From contig NASX01000004.1 of assembly GCA_002085155.1 (NCBI GenBank), positions 1 to 64,000 on the forward strand: DNA of 64,000 bases, read 5' to 3'. Below the pieces are notes generated by a model. That model made no database searches. It saw nothing but the letters and a program-made list of their open reading frames with translations, and was not told where the DNA came from. This document shows positions 1 through 7,833 of this stretch, piece by piece (position 1 is the stretch's first letter; every line of letters begins with the position of its first letter). The stretch comes from Sorangiineae bacterium NIC37A_2. GTDB lineage: Bacteria > Myxococcota_A > Polyangia > Polyangiales > Polyangiaceae. The position numbers were made by a program, and so were the translations under genes.

Positions 1-100
1 CTCGGGCAGTGAGGCCCGAAATCGGGTCAAAAGAAAATGAGAAAAAAGATCGAGTGATTCCGCCAATGTGAAGAGATTCCATTGAAGCGGGAGGTGGCGA

Positions 101-136
101 GGCGGACCGAGACCCCCGCGGGGGTCTCGGTCCGCC
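101..136. repeat. perfect 36-bp palindrome
   Basis: GGCGGACCGAGACCCCCG is followed directly by its exact reverse complement, so the 36 bases form a hairpin with no spare loop. There is no T-run on either side, so it is not a textbook terminator. It lies about 365 bp past the end of the PAS gene and could end transcription of the carotenoid operon or be a dispersed palindromic repeat. Confidence 0.8.
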
Positions 137-500
137 CAGGCGGGCATGTTCGCGCTCACAGGGGGGCAGCTTGGAGGCCCGGTCGAGCTTCTCTTCTGGA
201 CCATGGGGGAAGGTGAGCGAAGGTGAAGGCTCGGCTGGACGAAGGAGGATGTGATGGACCGGGGCCATCAAAAAGAGCTGTGGCAGGCGTCTCTGTTTTG
301 AGGGGAGCTCACCGAGGGAAGCTCACGGCGAGCCTGGGGTGGGCGTGCGCGGTCGGTGAGGGCGTCTCTTGTTGTGGGGTTCGCACGCAGGGAAGTGCGC
401 GACGGTGAGCGCGCTTCGTCTTTGAGCGGAGGAGCGTTGAAGCGCGCTCCTCGCGGAGGCGTTTGAGCGCGGTCGTTTGAGCGCGAGAGGGCGCTTTTCG
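137..500. other. non-coding stretch, no convincing gene
   Basis: Short ORFs here have no recognisable motif, and those on the plus strand overlap the antisense of the PAS gene. The sequence is rich in short repeats of gagcg/gcgct type. I see no RNA gene or clear promoter. Confidence 0.5.
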
Positions 501-1064
501 TTAAGGGAGCTCGCGGGAGCGCTTGAGCGAGGCGAGCGCATCGGCGAGCGACAAACAGAACTGATGAAGATCGTGCTCTTCGTTCGCGGCGTGCGCGAGA
601 TGTTCCACGGCTTCCATCAGGTGTCCGACTTCGAGGCCGAGCCCGCGTTCGCCGCGCGCGGCGAAACCTTCGGTGAGATCGCGCGCGACGCCGATGAACC
701 CCTGGACTCCGTCGGCCTCAAAGGGGCTGATGTCGAGAGAGATCCAATAGGAGCGGCCTCGCTTGTCGTAGTTCAGGATGCGTTCGGAGCAGCGCTCGCG
801 GCGTTTGAGCGCCTTGCGAATCCGAAGGACTGTACCCCGATCGGTGCCTGCGCCTTGTAAGAGCTCTCCCGGCTTCCTCCCGAACGCTTCTTCGGCGCTA
901 TAGCCGCAGATTTCGCTGAAGGCTTGGTTGACGTACGTCATGTTGCCATCGAGATCGGTCACGATCACTGCGCAGGGGAGCGTCTCGAGCACGACTTGCG
1001 CGAGCGACGCGGGCGGTCCTTGGGGGCCGGGCTTCAGGGCGTTGTCCATGTTCTGAGGGCTCAT
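501..1064 (-). CDS. single PAS-domain protein, LOV-like but without the photoactive Cys
   Basis: 187 aa from the ATG at 1064. The ORF track starts further upstream inside the regulator gene, and the chosen ATG lies just after that gene's TAG stop, so I prefer it; no good Shine-Dalgarno is visible. A PAS domain covers about residues 20-130, followed by a short helical tail and no output domain. The core reads GRKPGELLQG then TD..TVLRIRKAL, ILNY and FIGVARDLTE, which follows the LOV/PAS_9 pattern. The LOV cysteine (GRNCRFLQG) is Pro here, the Asn of FWN is missing, and the Gln before the last strand is Ala, so blue-light adduct chemistry is not expected. As the last gene of the carotenoid operon it may be a small signalling or partner protein for the adjacent regulator; that role is inference. 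Confidence 0.75.
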   Translation of the reverse strand: MSPQNMDNALKPGPQGPPASLAQVVLETLPCAVIVTDLDGNMTYVNQAFSEICGYSAEEAFGRKPGELLQGAGTDRGTVLRIRKALKRRERCSERILNYDKRGRSYWISLDISPFEADGVQGFIGVARDLTEGFAARGERGLGLEVGHLMEAVEHLAHAANEEHDLHQFCLSLADALASLKRSRELP

Positions 1065-1071
1065 TGATCGA

Positions 1072-1968
1072 CTATTGCGCTGCAGTCTGTGATCTCTTGG
1101 TTTGCGCAAGGAGAGCTTCAGGATCGAGCGCTTCCCAGTGGCGGAGGAACTCCACGCTTTGGGGTGCCTCGGGCCCTAAGGAAATCTCACCCAGGACGTA
1201 GCGGCAAAGACCGGAGCGCCCGAGTTCTTCGACGTGCTTTGCGAGCACGGCTTCTTCGGGAGCTGAAGAGCAGGAGATGCAAACCATGGCGGGCTGTTTC
1301 TTGCGGGCGTAGTCGATGAGCTCAGCCGAGCTGAGCCCAGCGCCGAGATAGGAAACACGGAAGCCGGAAGCGGCGAGCTGAACAGCGACGGCGAGAGCGC
1401 TGAGTTCCCAGGTGTCCTCTGGGAAAGTGGTTGTGGCTGCGTGGGGAGCGCCGCGCGGCGAATTGTCAGCGGAGACGAGGACCGAGACGAGGTGAGCGCG
1501 GAGTGTGGTGACTGCGAGCTGGCCTTGGGCGACGGTGACCCTGCGTTCGGAGATCTGGGCCCAGAGCTCCCGGAGCAAAGGGAAATAGAACTGGCGCGCC
1601 CGCGAGAGGATCGGGATCGCCCGCAGCCCGGTGAGGATCTCCTCCGCTTCGCTGCGCCGGTACTCCAGCAGAGCCTGGAGCAGTCGCCCCGAGACGCCGT
1701 CGAGCCCCGCGGGTGGCGTCTCAGGAGCCTTCGTCTTGCAATCGCTGTCCGCTTGTTTCTTGATGAGCTCGACAGCTTCTCCGATGCGGAGGCCCGCTGC
1801 GATGGCGTTTCGGAGGCGAAGGATGATCGCGACGTCGTCGTCTGTGTAACTCCGGTACCCGTTCTCGTGACGCGTGGGACGCACCAAACCGTAACGTCGC
1901 TCCCAGGCGAGCAGGGTGTTGCGCGGAATGCCGGTCACTTCGGCGACGGTGCTGATGCGATACGTCAT
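1072..1968 (-). CDS. MerR-family regulator with CarA/CarH-like B12-binding fold
   Basis: 298 aa. An N-terminal MerR winged helix (residues 1-75, with IPRNTLLAWERRYGLVRPTR and GYRSYTDDDV) is followed by a helical region and a Rossmann-like domain (about 180-275, with FRVSYLGAGLSS) typical of cobalamin-binding repressors such as CarA, CarH and LitR. In those proteins a Wx9EH motif and an ExHxxG motif supply the axial histidines. Here the equivalents read AQGQLAV and FPEDTWELS, so both histidines are gone. It probably represses or tunes the carotenoid genes without B12. In Myxococcus xanthus the related carA and carH also sit in the carotenoid operon. Its start overlaps the crtB stop (ATGA). The likely operator is the repeat at 6699-6727. 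Confidence 0.85.
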   Translation of the reverse strand: MTYRISTVAEVTGIPRNTLLAWERRYGLVRPTRHENGYRSYTDDDVAIILRLRNAIAAGLRIGEAVELIKKQADSDCKTKAPETPPAGLDGVSGRLLQALLEYRRSEAEEILTGLRAIPILSRARQFYFPLLRELWAQISERRVTVAQGQLAVTTLRAHLVSVLVSADNSPRGAPHAATTTFPEDTWELSALAVAVQLAASGFRVSYLGAGLSSAELIDYARKKQPAMVCISCSSAPEEAVLAKHVEELGRSGLCRYVLGEISLGPEAPQSVEFLRHWEALDPEALLAQTKRSQTAAQ

Positions 1969-2939
1969 GACAGGGGGAGTCTGAAGTAAGGATCGAGCTG
2001 TGCGGCGAGGGGCGGAGGAGCGGGGCTCAGTGCAAAGGAAGGTCCGCGGAGTACGAGGCGCGAAAAGAGCACGCGCCCCAGCGCCTCAGCCACAAGGCGC
2101 ACCTTCGTGAAGGGGCTCACCACGGCGCGTCCCAGTAGCGGGTTTCCCCGCTGCTTGTCGAGGAGCTCGTGGCCGATGCGACGATAGAGCAGGGCTGCGG
2201 TCACGACGGCCAGTCGCGCCCGGAAAGGTAGGAGCCGGAAGCCGTGGGAGGCGAAAGAATAAAGGTCTTCCGCCCGAGACAAGAGCGAGCGCACGACGTC
2301 GGCGAGGCGCGCTGAACCTCCGCCATCACTTTCGCCCTGCAGCAAAATAAAGATGGAATTCGGGCCGAGACCCTGCCGACGAAGCTCGCTCGCCGGGAGG
2401 TAGACGCGGTCTCGGCGCGCGTCTTCCGCGACATCTCGGCAGATGTTGGTGAGTTGCATCGCCATGCCGAGGCTCACCGCGTAGTGCTGAGCCTCCGGCT
2501 GATGGGCACCGAGGGTGCGCGTCATCATCAAGCCCACCGTCCCGGCGACTCGATAACAATAGAGTTCGAGCTCCTCGGCAGAGCGCACGCGCACTCGCCC
2601 GAGGTCTCCGCGCATGCCAGCGATCAGATCCAAGGCCGGACGCAGGCCGAAGCCGCGTCCGAGGGCGAGCCTCCGAAAACGCGCCACGAGCGGATCGGTC
2701 GGCGCCGAGCTACGGAGCTCGGCTTCGACGGCGTCGAGCTCCCGAGCCGCCTCTTCGCGGCTCTTTCCTTCGTCGACGATATCGTCAACGCGCCTGCAGA
2801 AAGCGTAGAGCACGGCCGCGTCTCGCCGCGCTCGTTGGGGCAAAAAGAGCGACGCCCAGCGGAAAGATTTCGCGTGTTTCGCGAGGACCTCGAGACTCTT
2901 CTGTTCGAGGGTTTCGCGATCGATCGTGGTCTCCATCAT
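1965..2939 (-). CDS. crtB: phytoene synthase
   Basis: 324 aa, the usual length for bacterial CrtB. It condenses two geranylgeranyl diphosphates to phytoene, the first committed carotenoid step, probably at the membrane surface. Both Asp-rich metal sites are visible: RRVDDIVDE near residue 50 and NICRDVAEDARRDRVYLP near residue 165. The N-terminal YAFCRRVDD segment is also typical of the squalene/phytoene synthase family. The gene overlaps its neighbours on both sides by ATGA junctions, so it is translationally coupled to crtI upstream and the MerR regulator downstream. Two adjacent ATG codons (2939 and 2936) could both serve; 2939 overlaps the crtI stop. Confidence 0.95.
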   Translation of the reverse strand: MMETTIDRETLEQKSLEVLAKHAKSFRWASLFLPQRARRDAAVLYAFCRRVDDIVDEGKSREEAARELDAVEAELRSSAPTDPLVARFRRLALGRGFGLRPALDLIAGMRGDLGRVRVRSAEELELYCYRVAGTVGLMMTRTLGAHQPEAQHYAVSLGMAMQLTNICRDVAEDARRDRVYLPASELRRQGLGPNSIFILLQGESDGGGSARLADVVRSLLSRAEDLYSFASHGFRLLPFRARLAVVTAALLYRRIGHELLDKQRGNPLLGRAVVSPFTKVRLVAEALGRVLFSRLVLRGPSFALSPAPPPLAAQLDPYFRLPLS

Positions 2940-4441
2940 GCGGCACCTTGAGCGGCCGTATGCGCCGCGCCGAAAGGAGGGAGAACGTGTTCGAGCACCT
3001 TCGCGGAGCAGAGCACTCCGGGGAGGCCGGCGCCGGGGTGCGTATTAGCTCCGACGAAGTAGAGCCCCATCACGTCGGGACAGGCGTTTTGATACCGGAA
3101 GTAGGCGGACTGGTGCAGGACGGGCTCGAGGCCAAAAGCAGCCCCATCTTTCGAGCGCAGGTCCTCTTCGAAGTAGCGCGGATCGACTGAGAACTTGGTC
3201 ACGATCGACTGTCGGAGGCCGGGCAACTCTCGCTCTTCGAGCTCGCCGAGGATCGCGTCAAAGTAGCGCTCGCTCACCTCACCCCAGGAGATGCCGCTCT
3301 TTTGGTTCGGGACCGGCGAGAGCACGTAGAAGGCGTCGTGTCCCTCGGGGGCCATCGACCGATCGGTCGCGGCGGGGCGATGAAGATACAGGGAGAAGTC
3401 ATCGGCGAGCGTGCGCCGGTCGAAGATGTCCGCGAGGAGCCCCTGGTAGCGGGGGCCGAGCAGGATCGTGTGGTGTCGTGTGTCCTCGAAGGTCTTGTTC
3501 GTCCCGAAATAGCCGACGAAGAGGCTCATGGATTGACGCTTGTTCTTCGCCCGAGCCGCGCGCCCAAAGCTGAGCGCGCGCGGGTCGATCATCTGCGTGT
3601 AGACGAGGGTCGGATCCGCATTGGCGACCACGATGTCTGCTGTCAGTTCGCGACCGTCCGCGAGCCTGACGCCGCGCGCCGAGCCGTTTTTGACGAGGAT
3701 CTCGTCGACGGGCGCGTTCACCTCGAGCTCAGCGCCTGACTCTTCGATGAGCCGAATCAGCGCCTGGACGAGCGCGCCGGTTCCGCCCTTCGCGAAGTGG
3801 ACGCCCCACTTCCGCTCGAGCCAGTGGATGAGCAGGTAGATGCCTGGGACGCGCATGGGATTTCCGCCGACCAAGAGCGGCTCGAAGGTGAGCACTTGGC
3901 GCAGGCGATCGTCTTTGATGTAGCGCTCGACCAGGCTGTACACGCTGCGATAGGCGGAGAGGCGCGTCAGGTCGGGGACGATGCGGAGCATGTCCGAGAG
4001 GCGCGAGAACGGCTGGTCCGCGAGCTCCGTGTAACCGATATCGAAGATGCGCTCGGCGTGACGGACAAGCTTTCTGTACCCGTCGACGTCCTTGGGACTC
4101 AGGCGTTCAATCTCGCCGAGGAGTCGCTCATCGTCTCCGACATAGTCGAAACTCTCGCCGTCATCGAACTTGCAGCGGTAGAAGGGATCTACCGGGAGGA
4201 ACTCGACGTAATCCTCCCTTCGCTTGCCGAGGCAGGCGAAGAGCTCGTCGAAAAGATAGGGCGCCGTGATCACGGTGGGCCCGGCGTCGAACTGGAAATC
4301 ACCTCTCGCGAAGACGCGGGCGCGGCCCCCGGGAGTGTCGAGGGCTTCGAGGACGCGTACCCTGTAGCCGCGGGCGAGCAGACGCACCGCGGCCGCGAGG
4401 CCGCCGAATCCGCTGCCTATGACAATAGCTTGGGGCTTCAC
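2936..4441 (-). CDS. crtI: phytoene desaturase (lycopene-forming type)
   Basis: 501 aa from a GTG at 4441 that overlaps the crtE stop as GTGA; the ORF track extends to 4882 only because the frame stays open inside crtE. The start is followed at once by the FAD-binding dinucleotide fold AIVIGSGFGGLAAAVRL and LEALDTPGGRARVF. The C-terminal carotenoid-oxidoreductase motif is GLYFVGANTHPGAGLPGVL. CrtI enzymes introduce up to four double bonds in phytoene, giving neurosporene or lycopene. The position between crtE and crtB gives the full GGPP-to-lycopene set in one operon. The number of desaturations cannot be told from sequence. Confidence 0.94.
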   Translation of the reverse strand: MKPQAIVIGSGFGGLAAAVRLLARGYRVRVLEALDTPGGRARVFARGDFQFDAGPTVITAPYLFDELFACLGKRREDYVEFLPVDPFYRCKFDDGESFDYVGDDERLLGEIERLSPKDVDGYRKLVRHAERIFDIGYTELADQPFSRLSDMLRIVPDLTRLSAYRSVYSLVERYIKDDRLRQVLTFEPLLVGGNPMRVPGIYLLIHWLERKWGVHFAKGGTGALVQALIRLIEESGAELEVNAPVDEILVKNGSARGVRLADGRELTADIVVANADPTLVYTQMIDPRALSFGRAARAKNKRQSMSLFVGYFGTNKTFEDTRHHTILLGPRYQGLLADIFDRRTLADDFSLYLHRPAATDRSMAPEGHDAFYVLSPVPNQKSGISWGEVSERYFDAILGELEERELPGLRQSIVTKFSVDPRYFEEDLRSKDGAAFGLEPVLHQSAYFRYQNACPDVMGLYFVGANTHPGAGLPGVLCSAKVLEHVLPPFGAAHTAAQGAA

Positions 4442-5526
4442 GACGCCGAGCTCCCTTCCCAGCCGAGGAATTCGGTGACTTCGTCGAGCGGAAGCTGCGA
4501 AAGCGGGCCGAGGATCATTTGCGTAAGTCCAGCCGCGAGGACGCGGACTCCTGGGTAACGATCGCAAAGAGGACTTGCCTCGACTTCGTCCAAGAGGTCT
4601 CCGAGGGCTGCGAACGTGCGCCGGAGCGCGCCGCTTTGCTGGATGAGGTGGGCGATGTGGGCGACGTCCTCTTCGGTGGTTTGCTGTCGTTCTTTGCGCA
4701 AAATCGCCAGCACCTCGTGCCTCTTGTCCGGGCGGACTTCGAGGAGCTCGACGATCAAGGCGCTGACCTTTCCCTCCCGGACATCGGCGCCCCGGAGACC
4801 TTTGCCCTTGTCTCCGTAGAGGTCGAGGATGTCGTCCTGAATCTGGAAAGCGAGGCCGAGCCGACCGAAAAGCACCGCGCATTCCGAGACGGTCGCTGGG
4901 TCGAGGGCGCCGAGGACGGCCGCGCCTGTCACCGGAAGCTCGAAGAGGGCGCCTGTCTTCCCTCGGGCAGCGGCGTAATAGCTCTGTCGATCGAGGCGCT
5001 CGGTGGACAAGAGGTCGAGCTCACTCGCCTGGCCGCGTACGATCCGCGCGCTCGTCGCCGCGAGGAGAACCGCGAGCCGTCCTTGCGCGAGCGCAGGCAT
5101 CTCGGCCAGCGCAACGTAGGGGAGCATCAGGAGCAGATCGCCCGCGTTGATCGCCTGGGGAACGCCATGACTCGCCCACAGAGTCGGCTTTCCGCGTCGC
5201 ACAAGATCGCCATCTTGGATGTCGTCGTGGATGAGAGTCGCGTTGTGCAGGAGCTCGACGCTCGCCGCCCAGGCGATGCCTTGTGTGGCGGGCACGCCGA
5301 AGGCGTCGGCGGCGGCGAGGGCAAGGCGGGCTCGGACCCGTCGTCCTCCCGCCGAAAGTTGGGTGAGGACCATGTGGCTCAGGTGATCGACGCCGTCCTC
5401 GAGGACGAGCTGCCGCATGAGCTGCTCGACGTGGCTGAGGCGCGGTTCCAGTTCCCCGAGGGTCGGGGAGGGCGGAGGGGAGGCGACTTGAGCGAGTGCC
5501 TGACGAGCCGAGAGTCTGAGGTTCAT
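4438..5526 (-). CDS. crtE: geranylgeranyl diphosphate synthase (polyprenyl synthase family)
   Basis: 362 aa from the ATG at 5526, which overlaps the stop of the cyclase gene (ATGA); the longer ORF-track start is inside that gene. Both aspartate-rich metal motifs are present: LIHDDIQDGDLVRRGKPT (first DDxxD) and FQIQDDILDLYGD (second). It makes the C20 diphosphate used by CrtB from IPP and DMAPP or FPP. The N-terminal 35 residues are Pro-rich and not conserved in the family. Product chain length is inferred from the operon context; residues just before the first DDxxD (ELLHNATLIHDD) fit a medium-chain enzyme. Confidence 0.92.
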   Translation of the reverse strand: MNLRLSARQALAQVASPPPSPTLGELEPRLSHVEQLMRQLVLEDGVDHLSHMVLTQLSAGGRRVRARLALAAADAFGVPATQGIAWAASVELLHNATLIHDDIQDGDLVRRGKPTLWASHGVPQAINAGDLLLMLPYVALAEMPALAQGRLAVLLAATSARIVRGQASELDLLSTERLDRQSYYAAARGKTGALFELPVTGAAVLGALDPATVSECAVLFGRLGLAFQIQDDILDLYGDKGKGLRGADVREGKVSALIVELLEVRPDKRHEVLAILRKERQQTTEEDVAHIAHLIQQSGALRRTFAALGDLLDEVEASPLCDRYPGVRVLAAGLTQMILGPLSQLPLDEVTEFLGWEGSSAS

Positions 5527-6689
5527 GAGTGTGTCCTTTGTGAAGTGGAAGAGAGGTGTCTCTGCGGTGTGGTCTGGGCGGCTAGGCCGAGGAGCTGGCG
5601 GCGGATTTGCGGGTCGGCGTGCCGAAACGTGCGCCCCATGAGCGCGAGGGTGCGCGGGACGGAGAGGCCGCCGTCGACGAAGGAAGCCATGGCCTCTCCG
5701 TCCGAGGTCAGGAAGTTCTCCATGAAGCGACCGAGACCGTCTTGATCGAGGCGGGCGAGGATGCGAGCTCCGTAGTCGAAGAGGCGGTACCGGAGCTTTC
5801 GTTCGCTCGACCAAAGGGTCTTGCGCGCTCGCTCAGCGAGGCGCAGAGGGCTTTCTCCCTGGGCGCGAGCGATGGTCTCGGCGAGGAGCGGTGCGAGCCT
5901 CAGGCAATGAGCGAGATGATATCCGGTGGCTGGGTGGGTGAGGCCCGCGGTTGCTCCGAAGTGAACCACTGGTCCTCGGCCGGGCCGGGGCGGGCCTCCC
6001 ATCGCGATCAAGCAACGCTCTTCGCGCTCGATAGGGCCTAAGGCGAGTCCGCGGCTTTGGAGGCGACGACGGAGCCTGTGCTCGAGCTCGGCGAAAGACG
6101 GACGGGCGTCGGAGACGAGGACAGTCTCCTGGAGGAAATGGAGTTTCCCTTCTCGAGTTGCGTAGAGGAAGCTGGGCGGGCCTGAGGCTTCGGAGCCCCC
6201 GAGATCCATGAAGATCATCCTGCCGGGCTCGAGCCAGTCGGCGGAGAGGCGCGCCCATACCCCATAGGCGGTTTGATATTGGGTAGACGATCCCGACTCT
6301 GGGCTTCGTCCTGTCGCAGCGATCGTGAGACCGTCGGCGTCATTTCGGCCCGCCCCGACCTCAAGGTGAACCCCAGCGCGTTCAGCGCGAGCCAGCAGCA
6401 GAGCCTGCAGCCGCTCCGTGTCGAGGCGGACGTAGCTGACGTCGAGCTCCGAGACGCGACCTGTTCGATCGATCCAAGAAGGACGCGGGAACCTGAACGA
6501 GACGACGCTCTGGAGCTCACTGGGCAAGAGCGGCTCGAACGCTCCATAAGAGGCGGCCCAGGGGGCGCGCGGAGCGGGAGCGCGCAGGGTGACGCGCTGT
6601 CCTCGCTCGGCGAGCTCGGCTGCGATCGCGAGACCGGCCGGCCCCGCCCCGAGGACGGTGATTGCTTGCGGTCGGTCGTTGTCAGCCAT
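5523..6689 (-). CDS. crtL: lycopene cyclase, CrtL-like FAD family
   Basis: 388 aa from ATG 6689 (MADNDRPQ); an in-frame ATG at 6725 falls inside the proposed operator. The N-terminus has a dinucleotide-binding motif ITVLGAGPAGLAIAAEL. The middle holds YGVWARL and HFLQETVLVSDARPSF, matching the plant/cyanobacterial/actinobacterial CrtL pattern YG..AEV and FLEET rather than the proteobacterial CrtY. The C-terminal HPATGYHLA matches the HPATGY segment of the family. It should form a beta-type ring on one or both ends of lycopene. It is first in the minus operon. Whether it is mono- or bicyclic in action is not visible; the linear-end genes opposite suggest gamma-carotene as an intermediate. Confidence 0.85.
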   Translation of the reverse strand: MADNDRPQAITVLGAGPAGLAIAAELAERGQRVTLRAPAPRAPWAASYGAFEPLLPSELQSVVSFRFPRPSWIDRTGRVSELDVSYVRLDTERLQALLLARAERAGVHLEVGAGRNDADGLTIAATGRSPESGSSTQYQTAYGVWARLSADWLEPGRMIFMDLGGSEASGPPSFLYATREGKLHFLQETVLVSDARPSFAELEHRLRRRLQSRGLALGPIEREERCLIAMGGPPRPGRGPVVHFGATAGLTHPATGYHLAHCLRLAPLLAETIARAQGESPLRLAERARKTLWSSERKLRYRLFDYGARILARLDQDGLGRFMENFLTSDGEAMASFVDGGLSVPRTLALMGRTFRHADPQIRRQLLGLAAQTTPQRHLSSTSQRTHS

Positions 6690-6698
6690 CTCCAATCG

Positions 6699-6727
6699 TG
6701 TACACTGAATGAACACGGTTTGCATAT
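6699..6727 (-). promoter_or_regulatory. candidate CarA/CarH-type operator, three 11-bp repeats
   Basis: Read on the minus strand, ATATGCA, GTGTTCA and GTGTACA follow each other at exact 11-bp spacing, fitting nTnTnCA; the last one matches the published CarH half-site pattern nTnTACAn fully. CarH-type tetramers bind three such tandem repeats. The site lies in the divergent region of the two carotenoid operons, 10 bp upstream of the crtL start and about 20 bp upstream of crtC, where it could block both promoters. The binding protein is inferred to be the MerR regulator of this locus. Confidence 0.55.
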
Positions 6728-6747
6728 ATTCAATTCAATCAAGAACT

Positions 6748-7833
6748 ATGCTGCGAATTGCAACAATCGACGAGCGCCCATCTTGGGCAGAAGCGGCAAA
6801 TGTTCAATTTTGTTGGTACTATGCGGACGTTTGTGACTCGAAAGGGAACGGTCTCGTCATCAATTGGGCCTCAGGGCTTCCCTTTCTTGCTGGCTCTCGG
6901 TCCAGTCGTTGGCATAGTAACGTAGCCAGTTTGAACATAGTATTATACAGACCGGCTGGCCTGAGCGCCTACTGGCTCGATGAAAAGCCCCTCTCGGAGG
7001 TGCACTTCGACCCGGCATCAGGTCGCGCGACCTTTGGCGAGAGCTCGATGACCCTCCGGGCCGAGGGCGGAGAGAGCCGACTGAGTGTTCTCCTCGATGT
7101 CACCCTGCCTGACCGAAGTCGCTTCAGCGGGACGGTCGACATTCAGGGCAAGGCAGTTCAGAGCGATCTTTCTCGGGCGGACTCGGTCGGGTCAGCTCCG
7201 CACATTTGGTGCCCCCAGCTCGGTCACGCAGAAGGTGAGGTCTCTGTGACAGTGGGCGATGAAGCTCTCCACTTTCGAGGTCCGGGCTACGTCGACTCGA
7301 ACCTGAGTCGTCAGCCGCTCCATGAGCAGGGCATCGAACGCTGGGACTGGGGTCGCGTCAGCTTCTCAGCGTTCACCCTCGTCTACTATTGGACAGTCCC
7401 CGAGGGGGCTCTGGAGCCCTTTTGCGTCCTGATCTTGATGCATCCGGACGGGAAAAGTGAGCAGATCGGCGCCGAGCTCGAGCGCTTCGAGGTCTCCACG
7501 TCGCCTTATTTTGTGGAGACCGCGCGGCGGCTCAAGTTCCGCACGGCGCGGGGGGTGTTCACAGTGGATCTGAAGCGACCTCTCGATCGCAGTCCATTTT
7601 ATGAACGCTACTCGGCGGAGGGCACGGGCCCGAGGGGAGAGACAGGGGTAGGGTTCGCGGAGGTGGTACTTCCGTCGCGCGTCGATCAACGTTGGATGCG
7701 TCCTTTTATTCGGATGCGCACCCATAGCTCTCTCCGCAAGAACTCACCATTCCTCCCTCTCTTTTCAGCCAGCTCGGGATCTCCGCTCACTCGTCTCTAT
7801 CGAGCCATGGGCCTTGGGAAGGCTCATGGTTAA
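6748..7833 (+). CDS. crtC: carotenoid 1,2-hydratase (CrtC family)
   Basis: 361 aa from the ATG at 6748; the ORF-track start at 6709 lies in the operator region. The family's signature region appears near the start as FCWYYADVCDSKGNGLV, followed by GLPFL, and later GYVDSNLSRQPL and IERWDWGRVSF, matching CrtC (hydroxyneurosporene synthase). The enzyme adds water to the terminal double bond of an acyclic psi end, giving a tertiary hydroxyl. The first 250 bases are clearly more AT-rich than the rest of the locus. It begins the plus operon and overlaps the next gene by 8 bases. In Chlorobium-type pathways this hydroxyl is what the CruC glycosyltransferase uses. Confidence 0.85.
   Translation: MLRIATIDERPSWAEAANVQFCWYYADVCDSKGNGLVINWASGLPFLAGSRSSRWHSNVASLNIVLYRPAGLSAYWLDEKPLSEVHFDPASGRATFGESSMTLRAEGGESRLSVLLDVTLPDRSRFSGTVDIQGKAVQSDLSRADSVGSAPHIWCPQLGHAEGEVSVTVGDEALHFRGPGYVDSNLSRQPLHEQGIERWDWGRVSFSAFTLVYYWTVPEGALEPFCVLILMHPDGKSEQIGAELERFEVSTSPYFVETARRLKFRTARGVFTVDLKRPLDRSPFYERYSAEGTGPRGETGVGFAEVVLPSRVDQRWMRPFIRMRTHSSLRKNSPFLPLFSASSGSPLTRLYRAMGLGKAHG

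Noticed and set aside
4442-4882. Longer CrtI start at 4882
   Set aside because: The extra part is antisense-free but wholly inside crtE; the GTG overlapping the crtE stop fits the operon pattern and the FAD motif position.
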